From Brevibacillus aydinogluensis (lineage in GTDB: Bacteria; Bacillota; Bacilli; Brevibacillales; Brevibacillaceae), in the NCBI RefSeq assembly GCF_031954365.1, contig NZ_JAUSVZ010000001.1: a stretch of 64,000 bases of DNA; one strand, written 5' to 3'. The notes under the pieces were generated by a model. It did not search any database. It had not been told where the DNA came from and was given only the letters and a program-made list of their open reading frames with translations. The position numbers were made by a program, and so were the translations under genes. Of the stretch, positions 8,125-14,825 are shown in pieces; positions within the stretch are counted from its first letter, which is position 1; every line of letters begins with the position of its first letter.

Positions 8125-8406
8125 ATGTTGGAAAAACAAGTGATTGTCACCCTTCCCCAAGGGCTGCATGCCCGTCCGGCGTCCGCATTTGTGCAAACGG
8201 CTTCCGTTTTTGCCAGTGACATCGGTCTGCGCAAAGGCGGGAAGACGGCAAACGGAAAAAGCATCATCAGCATCATGTCGCTGACCGTTGCCCAGGGTGA
8301 GCAGGTGACCCTGACCGCTGACGGGCCTGACGAGCAGCGGGCGCTGGAGGCGTTGGAAAAGCTGCTGACGATGGCGGTCGAGCAGCAGCCAGGCGCTCAT
8401 TCGTGA
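8125..8406 (+). CDS. HPr-family phosphocarrier protein
   Basis: 93 residues matching HPr in length. It has the active-site region GLHARPA with the phospho-histidine near position 16, and a GKSIISIMSL segment in which the serine corresponds to the HprK-phosphorylated Ser46. So both the transport and the regulatory phosphorylation sites appear present, unlike Crh, which lacks the histidine. No ptsI follows, so this is a dedicated second HPr rather than the general ptsHI locus (inferred). The ATG at 8125 follows GGGAGTG. It is last in the operon, 35 nt after the aldolase, and fits a phosphotransfer role for the SFCGS/DUF43xx proteins. Confidence 0.85.
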   Translation: MLEKQVIVTLPQGLHARPASAFVQTASVFASDIGLRKGGKTANGKSIISIMSLTVAQGEQVTLTADGPDEQRALEALEKLLTMAVEQQPGAHS

Positions 8407-8433
8407 ACGAGATCAGGTAACAGGCAAAGCGTG

Positions 8434-9798
8434 TCAGCCAGCCAGCTTTCGTTTCGCGGTGCAGGCTGCTTCCTGTTCCCAAAAGCGCCTCGTTTCCGCC
8501 ACGACGACGCCGGAGAGACCGATCAGGCCGATCAAATTGGGCACAGCCATCAGCCCGTTCATAATGTCAGACAGCGTCCAGACGAGGTCCAGCTTCAGCG
8601 TTGCACCGACGCTCACCATCGCCACAAAGACGAGGCGGAAGTAACGGCCGGAATCCTTGCCCGCCAGGTATTCGAAGCACTTTTCGCCGTAGTAGGCCCA
8701 GCCGAGAATGGTGGAGTAGGCAAACAGGATGACGGCGACAGCCAGCACGTAGCTGCCGGCCGGGCCAAATACGGTCTGGAATGCGTAGGTCGTCGCCTCC
8801 ACTCCTGATTTGCCCGTTTCCCATGCGCCAGTCGTCACCAGGGCCAGTCCGGTAATCGTACAGACGATGATGGTGTCGAGAAAGGTGCCTGTCATCGAGA
8901 CCAGCGCCTGCTTGGCCGGCGTGTCGGTCTTGGCGGCAGCGGCCGCGATCGGAGCGCTGCCCAGCCCCGCCTCATTGGAAAAGACGCCGCGGGCCACTCC
9001 TTTTTGAATCGCCATCGCCACCGTGGCCCCCAAAAAGCCGCCCGTGGCCGCCGTCCCGTTGAAGGCCCCTTCGAGAATGATGGATACCGCCTGCGGCACC
9101 CGGTCCAGGTGGAACAGGACGACGCAAATGCCGGCGGCGATGTAAAACAGGGCCATGAACGGCACGAGAACACTGGTCACCTGGCCGATCTTGCGCACGC
9201 CGCCCAGCACCACGAACGCGGTGAACAGCGCCAGAGCCACGCCGGACGCGAGCGGGGGAACGGCGAAGTTCAAATGCAGCGCGTCCGCCACCGAGTGGGC
9301 CTGCACCATGTTGCCGATCCCAAACGAAGCCAGCGTGCCAAACAAGGCAAAGAGCACAGCCAGCCATTTTTGCTTCAATCCCCGTTCGAGGTAGTACATC
9401 GGGCCGCCGGAATAGCGGCCGTCCGCTTCGCGAATCCGGTAGGTGACCGCCAAAATGGCTTCGGCATACTTGGTGGCCATGCCGAACAGGGCAGTAACCC
9501 ACATCCAGAAGATGGCGCCGGGACCACCCGTGGCGACGGCAGTGGCGACACCTGCGATGTTGCCCATCCCGATGGTGGCGGCCAGCGCTGTCATCAGCGC
9601 CTGAAAGTGGTTGATATCCCCAGGCGAGCCGCTCTCCTGCCGGCCAAAGGCCAGCCTCAAGGCATACCACAGTTTGCGGAACTGCAATCCTCTCAACCTC
9701 ACTGTCAGCATTACGCCCGTGCCCACCAGCAGCACCAGCGTGGGCAGTCCCCATACGTAACCGTTGATTACATCCAGCCAATGCAGCAGCTTGTCCAT
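8434..9798 (-). CDS. Amino acid carrier, AGCS (alanine/glycine:cation symporter) family
   Basis: 454-residue polytopic membrane protein of the AlsT/DagA/GlyP type with about eleven hydrophobic helices. Family signatures seen include ATGGPGAIFWMW, the SNEAGLGSAP loop, and GGPMYYLERGL. It takes up alanine or glycine with sodium or protons. I chose the ATG at 9798 because AAGGAGGAAACGAC precedes it; a longer reading from 9849 would start inside the riboswitch terminator. The upstream tandem glycine riboswitch says glycine is the likely substrate. It converges with the HPr gene, with only 27 bp between the stops and no terminator visible there. Confidence 0.92.
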   Translation of the reverse strand: MDKLLHWLDVINGYVWGLPTLVLLVGTGVMLTVRLRGLQFRKLWYALRLAFGRQESGSPGDINHFQALMTALAATIGMGNIAGVATAVATGGPGAIFWMWVTALFGMATKYAEAILAVTYRIREADGRYSGGPMYYLERGLKQKWLAVLFALFGTLASFGIGNMVQAHSVADALHLNFAVPPLASGVALALFTAFVVLGGVRKIGQVTSVLVPFMALFYIAAGICVVLFHLDRVPQAVSIILEGAFNGTAATGGFLGATVAMAIQKGVARGVFSNEAGLGSAPIAAAAAKTDTPAKQALVSMTGTFLDTIIVCTITGLALVTTGAWETGKSGVEATTYAFQTVFGPAGSYVLAVAVILFAYSTILGWAYYGEKCFEYLAGKDSGRYFRLVFVAMVSVGATLKLDLVWTLSDIMNGLMAVPNLIGLIGLSGVVVAETRRFWEQEAACTAKRKLAG

Positions 9799-9835
9799 GT
9801 CGTTTCCTCCTTGTTTGTCGTACAAATCTGCGTAC

Positions 9836-9870
9836 AAAAGAAAAAACATTTCATCGCGGATGAAATGTTT
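9836..9870 (-). terminator. Intrinsic terminator of the glycine riboswitch
   Basis: Read on the minus strand, an 11-bp stem (AAACATTTCAT with ATGAAATGTTT) is followed by TTTTTTCTTTT. It lies between the glycine aptamers and the symporter start codon, so glycine binding probably decides between termination and read-through. A larger stem closed by GCAAAACG/CGTTTTGC (9890-9956) lies just before it and may be part of the switch. Confidence 0.8.
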
Positions 9871-9968
9871 CTGGAGCGGGCATGGACACGCAAAACGGCC
9901 CGTTCATGGGGAATCAGGGGAGCAATAAGCCCCTTGCGCCATTCCGGTCGTTTTGCAGCTGTCGTTCG

Positions 9969-10167
9969 CTCTGTCCTTTTACCTGAGAGATTCATTCGCA
10001 TTGCTGCGAATTTGCTCCTTCGGTGACCGTGCCCCTCGCCGATGCGGGTAGGGGGGTCTCTCCAGAGGTTCGTCCCCATTCAGTTTCACTTGTTGCCAAG
10101 ACCTGAGAGTTTCGGGATGTGCTCCCTTGCCCCGTCGGTAGATCGTTTCCGATCTTTTCCTGAATGG
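9969..10167 (-). ncRNA. Tandem glycine riboswitch
   Basis: Two consecutive aptamers on the minus strand. Aptamer 1 (10076-10167) is closed by the P1 pair CCATTCAG/CTGAATGG and contains GGGCAAGGGAGC and AACTCTCAGG. Aptamer 2 (9969-10067) is closed by CTCTG/CAGAG and contains GGAGAGACC, CACCGAAGGAGCAA, CTCTCAGGTAAAAGGACAGAG-type sequence. These are the conserved glycine-aptamer cores. The element controls the AGCS symporter downstream through the terminator at 9836-9870. Whether glycine turns expression on or off cannot be read with certainty. Confidence 0.9.
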
Positions 10168-10200
10168 TTCATCCGATCTCATATGCAATTTGACAGAAAA

Positions 10201-10229
10201 AATATATAGCTAAATTAAACTTCTGTCAA
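10201..10229 (-). promoter_or_regulatory. Sigma-A promoter of the riboswitch-symporter transcript
   Basis: On the minus strand a perfect TTGACA (10224-10229), a 17-bp spacer and TATATT (10201-10206). It lies about 35 bp upstream of the first glycine aptamer. Confidence 0.8.
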
Positions 10230-10271
10230 TCTTGTGAAATGTTTCGAACGTGTCCCATATTCCAGGTCTAA

Positions 10272-10299
10272 GTGACAGCTCCCCGCAATACGTTATAAC
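10272..10299 (+). promoter_or_regulatory. Sigma-A-like promoter of the etf/fix operon
   Basis: GTGACA (10272-10277), a 16-bp spacer and TATAAC (10294-10299), five of six matches each. It lies about 100 bp before the etfB start and is divergent from the symporter promoter. Confidence 0.55.
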
Positions 10300-10395
10300 A
10301 ATGAACAACACGCTGCCCAAGATGCGCCTAAAAAAGAGACAACCCGTGCGGGACTTCGCTGAAGACCGCAGCTGGCAGCGAGGAGGGATTTGTGC

Positions 10396-11226
10396 ATGCT
10401 GCATATCGTCGCCTGTATCAAACAGGTGCCGGACACGAAGGTTATCAAGATGAACCCGAAGACGAACACGATGGACCGATCCAGCGCTCCAGCCATTCTC
10501 AACCCGTATGACGCCCACGCCGTGGAAGAGGCGGTCCGGCTGAAGCAGCGCTACGGCGGCACTGTCTCCGTGCTGACAATGGGACCGCCGCCGGCCGTCA
10601 AGGCGATCCGCAAGTGCATCGAGATCGGTGCGGACGAGGGCTACATGATTACCGACCGGGCATTCGCCGGGGCGGACACGCTGGCCACCAGCTATGCGCT
10701 GACCAAGGCGCTGGAGAAAATCGCCAAGCAGAAGCCGATCGATCTGATCATCTGCGGCAAGATGACGATCGACGGCGACACCGGGCAGGTGGGGCCGGGC
10801 ATCGCCAGACGGCTCGACATACCGCCGCTGACCAATGTGAAAAAGGTGGTGGAGGTCAACAAGGAGAAGGGATACGCCATCGTCCACCGCAAACTGGAGG
10901 ACGGGTACGAAGTGGTCCAGTCCACGCTGCCTTGTCTGTTCTCCGTGGAAAAGGAGATCAACGAGGTGCCGTACTCTCCGCTTCCCAACATGCTGCGCGC
11001 CGCCCGCTACCAGCCCGTCATCTGGTCCGTCAACGACCTGGAGGACGTGGATCGGAGCCTGCTGGGGCTGAAAGGTTCACCCACGATCGTCGCCAAGGTG
11101 TGGCCGCCGGAGAAACCCAAGGGGGGCGAAAAGCTGCAGGGCAGCCCGCGCGAGCAGGTGAACCGGCTGATGGAAATCCTGGCGGAGAAGAAGGATTTGT
11201 TTCGCGCAAAGGAGGGACGGGCATGA
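10396..11226 (+). CDS. fixA: Electron transfer flavoprotein beta subunit (FixA)
   Basis: 276 residues of the ETF-beta fold. It opens with HIVACIKQVPDTKVIKMNP, typical of FixA/EtfB, and contains the AMP/FAD-interface segment DGDTGQVGPGIARRL. It pairs with FixB to pass electrons between flavoenzymes and the quinone pool. The ATG at 10396 follows GAGGAGGG at good spacing; the in-frame TTG at 10390 is too close to that site. First gene of the fixABCX-type operon, overlapping fixB by 4 nt (ATGA). Confidence 0.92.
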   Translation: MLHIVACIKQVPDTKVIKMNPKTNTMDRSSAPAILNPYDAHAVEEAVRLKQRYGGTVSVLTMGPPPAVKAIRKCIEIGADEGYMITDRAFAGADTLATSYALTKALEKIAKQKPIDLIICGKMTIDGDTGQVGPGIARRLDIPPLTNVKKVVEVNKEKGYAIVHRKLEDGYEVVQSTLPCLFSVEKEINEVPYSPLPNMLRAARYQPVIWSVNDLEDVDRSLLGLKGSPTIVAKVWPPEKPKGGEKLQGSPREQVNRLMEILAEKKDLFRAKEGRA

Positions 11227-12254
11227 ACCTGGAGGAGTACCGCGGGGTCTGGGTGTTTTTGGAACAGCAGGACGGCCGGATCGCCCCGGTGTCGCTGGAG
11301 CTGCTGGGGGCGGGGCGAAAGCTGGCTGACAAGCGGGGTGTGCCGCTTTCCGGCTTGCTGATCGGCGACCAGGTGCGTGAACTGGCGACGGTCGCCTTCC
11401 AGTACGGAGCGGACGTCGTCTATCTCTACGATGACCCGATTTTTCACTACTACCGGACCGAGTCCTACATGCGTGCCGTGATCGCATGCGTGCAGAAGCA
11501 CAAACCGGAAATCCTGCTCTACGGAGCCACGTCGACCGGCAAGGATTTGGCCAGCGCCGTGGCGACCGATCTGGAGACGGGGCTGACCGCCGATACCACG
11601 ATGCTTGACGTGGATCAAGAAACGGGCCTGCTGGAAGCCAGCCGTCCGGCGTTCGGCGGCAACATCATGGCGACTATCCTGTGCAAAAAGCATCGGCCGC
11701 AGATGGCCACCGTCCGGCCCAAGGTGATGAAGGCACTGCCGCCCGATCCCAATCGTACAGGCCAGATTGTGGAGGAGCGGATTCCCCTGCGGGAGGAAGA
11801 GATCCGCACCAAAGTGCTGAAGATCGTCCGCGAAACCAGCAGGAGAGTGCGGCTGGACGAGGCGGACATCATCGTCGCCGGCGGCAAGGGGATGGGCAGC
11901 AAGGAGGGCTTCCAACTGATCCACCGCTTCGCCGAGGCAATCGGCGCGACGGTCGGGGCCAGCCGGGATGCCGTCGAGGCGGGATGGATCGACCACCAGC
12001 ATCAGGTGGGGCAGACCGGGGTGACGGTGACGCCGAAAATCTACTTTGCCATTGGCATTTCCGGAGCGATTCAGCACCTGGTCGGGATGCAGAACTCCGG
12101 ATTGATCATCGCGATCAACAAGGACCCGGACGCGCCGATCTTTCAGGCGTGCCACTACGGCCTCGTCGGTGACGCGTTTGAAATCGTCCCGCTCTTGATC
12201 GAGGCGCTTCAGGCGGAATCGGACAAGGAGGTGCAGTATGGCGGAAAAGTTTGA
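11223..12254 (+). CDS. fixB: Electron transfer flavoprotein alpha subunit (FixB)
   Basis: 343 residues: an N-terminal alpha/beta domain and the C-terminal FAD-binding domain with GGKGMGSKEGF, VGASRDAVEAGW, QVGQTGVTVTPKIYFAIGIS and AINKDPDAPIF, all standard FixB/EtfA FAD contacts. It holds the FAD that accepts electrons in the heterodimer with FixA. The ATG overlaps the fixA stop. The next gene overlaps by 17 nt, so the subunits are made in concert. Confidence 0.92.
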   Translation: MNLEEYRGVWVFLEQQDGRIAPVSLELLGAGRKLADKRGVPLSGLLIGDQVRELATVAFQYGADVVYLYDDPIFHYYRTESYMRAVIACVQKHKPEILLYGATSTGKDLASAVATDLETGLTADTTMLDVDQETGLLEASRPAFGGNIMATILCKKHRPQMATVRPKVMKALPPDPNRTGQIVEERIPLREEEIRTKVLKIVRETSRRVRLDEADIIVAGGKGMGSKEGFQLIHRFAEAIGATVGASRDAVEAGWIDHQHQVGQTGVTVTPKIYFAIGISGAIQHLVGMQNSGLIIAINKDPDAPIFQACHYGLVGDAFEIVPLLIEALQAESDKEVQYGGKV

Positions 12255-13533
12255 TGCAATCGTCGTCGGGGCCGGACCGGCGGGCACGGCGTGCGCCTAC
12301 ACGCTGGCGAAGGCCGGTGTCAACGTCCTGCTTCTGGAGCGGGGCGAATATCCCGGCTCCAAAAACGTCATGGGTGGAGTGCTCTACCGCAAAATGATGG
12401 AGGACATCATCCCCGGCTTTTACAAGGAAGCGCCGGTGGAGCGGCCGATCGTGGAGCAGCGCTTCATGATGCTGGATGAACAATCGGCGCTGACATTCAG
12501 CTACAAGGGGTTGGAGTGGGCGAAGGAGCCGTACAACAACTTCACCGTGCTGCGCGCCAAGTTTGACCAGTGGTTTGCCGACAAGGCAGTGCAGCAGGGG
12601 GCCCTGCTGGTAAACGAAACGGTCGTGCGGGAGTGCATCGTGGAAGACGGCAAGGTGGTGGGAGTACGCACCGACCGGCCGGACGGAGAGGTGTTCGCTG
12701 ACGTGGTAGTGTTGGCCGACGGGGTGAACTCGCTCTTGGCCAAGTCGCTCGGCTTCCACAAGGAGTTTCGGCCTGACGAAGTGGCCCTCGCTGTCATGGA
12801 AGTGCTCAAGCTGGACCGCAAGATCATCGAGGACCGCTTTAATCTGGAAGGGGATCAGGGCTGTACGATCGAAATCTTCGGCGACTCGACCAAAGGCATT
12901 CTCGGCACCGCCTGGCTGTACACCAACAAGGACAGCCTCAACATCGGCGTGGGAGCAATGCTGTCCGGTCTGATCAAGCATAAGATCAAACCCTATGCAC
13001 TGCTGGACTACGTCAAGAATCACCCGATGATCCGCCCCTACATCCAGGGCAGCGAACAGCAGGAGTACCTGGCCCATCTCATCCCGGAGGGCGGCTACCG
13101 CTCCATGCCCAAGATCGTCGGTAACGGCGTACTGGTGGTAGGGGACGCAGCCCAACTGGTTAATGCGATCCACCGCGAGGGCTCCAACATGGCGATGACC
13201 TCGGGTGTGCTGGCGGCGGAAGCAATCCTGGAGGCCAAAGCGGCGGGAGACTTTTCCGAAAAGACGCTGGATACGTACCGCAAAAGACTGTTGGACAGCT
13301 TCATTGGCCAGGACCTGAAAAAGTATCAGGACGCCACGCATCACTTTGAACGTTCTCCCCAGTATTTCGAGCGATATATTCCCATGATGAACCGGGCGGC
13401 CAGCCAGATGTTTACCGTGGACGGCAGTTCCAAGTGGGAGAAGCAAAAGAAAATCTGGCGTGATCTGGGCACGGCCAGGGAGAAATGGAAGATGGCCCGC
13501 GATCTGATGCAGGCATGGAGGGTGATGAAATGA
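12238..13533 (+). CDS. fixC: FixC, ETF:quinone oxidoreductase-like FAD protein
   Basis: 431 residues. An N-terminal Rossmann dinucleotide motif (VVGAGPAGTACAYTLAKAG) binds FAD, and a second GD motif lies near VVGDAAQLVNAIHREGSNMAM. It belongs to the geranylgeranyl-reductase/ETF-QO family. It passes electrons between FixAB and quinone or FixX at the membrane face. AAGGAGGTGCAGT precedes the ATG. The context of fixA, fixB and fixX makes the assignment firm, although the physiological partner in this bacterium is not shown. Confidence 0.9.
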   Translation: MAEKFDAIVVGAGPAGTACAYTLAKAGVNVLLLERGEYPGSKNVMGGVLYRKMMEDIIPGFYKEAPVERPIVEQRFMMLDEQSALTFSYKGLEWAKEPYNNFTVLRAKFDQWFADKAVQQGALLVNETVVRECIVEDGKVVGVRTDRPDGEVFADVVVLADGVNSLLAKSLGFHKEFRPDEVALAVMEVLKLDRKIIEDRFNLEGDQGCTIEIFGDSTKGILGTAWLYTNKDSLNIGVGAMLSGLIKHKIKPYALLDYVKNHPMIRPYIQGSEQQEYLAHLIPEGGYRSMPKIVGNGVLVVGDAAQLVNAIHREGSNMAMTSGVLAAEAILEAKAAGDFSEKTLDTYRKRLLDSFIGQDLKKYQDATHHFERSPQYFERYIPMMNRAASQMFTVDGSSKWEKQKKIWRDLGTAREKWKMARDLMQAWRVMK

Positions 13534-13829
13534 TGAAAGAGCTGCCCGCAGGCCAATCGATCGAGGAAAAGCAGTACCTCGTCCGCTTCAAGGCAGATAC
13601 CAAGTCACACCTGCACGTGCTGGATGCGGACATCTGTGCCACCAAGTGTCCTGACAAGCTGTGCACGATTTTTTGTCCGGCCGAAGTGTACAAGTGGGAA
13701 GGTGTGCGCATGCATGTGGGGTACGAGGGATGTCACGAATGCGGAAGCTGCCGGATTGGCTGTCCGTACGAAAACATCAAGTGGGAATACCCGAAAGGCG
13801 GTCACGGGATTATTTTCAGACTGGGGTAA
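13530..13829 (+). CDS. fixX: FixX, ferredoxin-like protein
   Basis: About 99 residues, cysteine-rich. GCHECGSCRIGCP gives a 4Fe-4S CxxCxxCxxxCP motif, and an upstream CATKCPDKLCTIFCP carries four more cysteines as in FixX. It works with FixC as the iron-sulfur module. The ATGATG at 13530-13535 overlaps the fixC stop; the ribosome site GGAGGG is 7-10 nt upstream, so either ATG is possible. Last clear gene of the fix operon. Confidence 0.9.
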   Translation: MMKELPAGQSIEEKQYLVRFKADTKSHLHVLDADICATKCPDKLCTIFCPAEVYKWEGVRMHVGYEGCHECGSCRIGCPYENIKWEYPKGGHGIIFRLG

Positions 13830-13842
13830 TGGACGGTGGAAC

Positions 13843-13998
13843 ATGTTTAAGCCGGGGGAATGCGTTGTCTACACCCGTGACGGAGCCAGAGGAATCGTCA
13901 TCGCGGTGAACGGGGAATGGTATCAAATATTCTGGGAGGACACCTTTGTCAGTTGGGAAAAAGCGGAGGTGCTGACGAAAGCGGAGCAGCTTTCCTGA
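13843..13998 (+). CDS. Small conserved-looking protein, possible KOW/SH3-like barrel
   Basis: 51 residues: starts MFKPGECVVYTRDGARG and contains EWYQIFWEDTFVSW. The beta-rich, aromatic pattern resembles small KOW/SH3-like or CarD-start domains (FKPGECVVY), but I do not recognise a family. The ribosome site is weak (GGTGG). It lies 14 nt after fixX and before a terminator, so it may be cotranscribed with fix. Function unknown. Confidence 0.55.
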   Translation: MFKPGECVVYTRDGARGIVIAVNGEWYQIFWEDTFVSWEKAEVLTKAEQLS

Positions 13999-14000
13999 CG

Positions 14001-14030
14001 ACAAAAAAGCGGGAGCCACGGCTCCCGCTT
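14001..14030. terminator. Bidirectional hairpin, strongest for the JAMM gene (minus)
   Basis: A 10-bp stem AAGCGGGAGC/GCTCCCGCTT. On the minus strand a run of T follows (TTTTTTTGT), giving a proper terminator for the JAMM gene. On the plus strand only CCCAACTTTT follows, a weaker stop for the fix operon. Confidence 0.75.
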
Positions 14031-14103
14031 CCCAACTTTTCTATATACTGTTTCGCGACTGTGAAGAGATGGGACATGCCCGGTCAATCAAGACCAACGT
14101 CAC

Positions 14104-14478
14104 TCAATAAAGGATACATCTGAGCGGCGTCACCTGTTTGCCGTGGATGCGAAAACATCCCAGAACCGGCTGTTGTCCGGCAAGGGACAGGACCAGATAG
14201 GCAGTCTCCGGATAACAGGCGTGCTCGATATCGTACGGCGATGGATAAGCGGGAGCGGCCGGATGAGAGTGGTAGATGGCGACAAGACGTTCCCCTCTCT
14301 GTTCCATTTGGGCAAAGACCTGGCGAATCTGTTCCTCTCTCATGGAAAACGAGAAGGGGCTTTTATCGGCGTTCTCCATCTTCCAAATGGTCTCCGCCCG
14401 TCCGCATCTCCCCGACAGCAGTCCGCATGCTTCATAGGGCTGTTCAGCAGTGCAGTGGACAACCATCTCTCGCCACAC
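14104..14478 (-). CDS. JAMM/Mov34-type metalloprotease (M67 family)
   Basis: 124 residues from a GTG. The JAMM zinc site is present: Glu in YEACGLLSG, then HSHP followed by the conserved Ser and Asp in SPYDIEHA. Bacterial M67 proteins often process ubiquitin-like sulfur carriers (ThiS/MoaD type) or work near MoeB-like proteins, but no such partner is next to it. The start is uncertain: reading continues in frame upstream (LPLAYH before the GTG) without a good ATG/TTG and no clear ribosome site, so the N-terminus may be longer. Confidence 0.75.
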   Translation of the reverse strand: MWREMVVHCTAEQPYEACGLLSGRCGRAETIWKMENADKSPFSFSMREEQIRQVFAQMEQRGERLVAIYHSHPAAPAYPSPYDIEHACYPETAYLVLSLAGQQPVLGCFRIHGKQVTPLRCILY

Positions 14479-14512
14479 ATGATAAGCCAGCGGCAGGACG
14501 ATGCCTATGGGA

Positions 14513-14707
14513 CTACGGCTTGAAACGCCTCCCGCAGCAACCGCCCGATCTTCGTTGCGGCAACGATTTGACCACGTGCGACTTGCCCCATCCGGTATGT
14601 CCTGGAGGGGATACGTGCTGCTGACTGTTGCTCGGAAGATGGGGGTGCGTGTGGACAGGCCTCATTTGCCGTTGTCTGTAGAGTGCGCGGATCTGATCCG
14701 GTGTCAT
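14513..14707 (-). CDS. Small His/Pro-rich protein of unknown function
   Basis: 64 codons starting MTPDQIRALYRQRQ, then an HTHPHLP stretch and a basic Gly/Arg tail. AAGGAAGGG lies 7 nt before the ATG, and a sigma-K-like CATAGTATA (14733-14741) lies about 26 nt upstream. I know no family. The stop is 34 nt before the JAMM GTG. It may be a small spore-coat-like peptide or a non-coding leader of the JAMM gene. Confidence 0.35.
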   Translation of the reverse strand: MTPDQIRALYRQRQMRPVHTHPHLPSNSQQHVSPPGHTGWGKSHVVKSLPQRRSGGCCGRRFKP

Positions 14708-14732
14708 GAAAATCCCTTCCTTTCCTTCGGCG

Positions 14733-14741
14733 TATACTATG
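14733..14741 (-). promoter_or_regulatory. Sigma-K-like -10 box CATAGTATA
   Basis: It matches CATANNNTA on the minus strand, 26 nt before the small ORF at 14513-14707. No convincing -35 was identified, so this is tentative. Confidence 0.35.
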
Positions 14742-14825
14742 ATGTATTCGTCGGCGGAAAGGAAGGGAACGGCGGTTGCACAGCGGAGTGCAGTCGGGGA
14801 AAGGACGGGCGGTCTGGGTGCATGG

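Noticed and set aside
13485..13529. Longer N-terminus for FixX
   Set aside because: Would start inside fixC with no ribosome site; the ATGATG at the fixC stop fits better.
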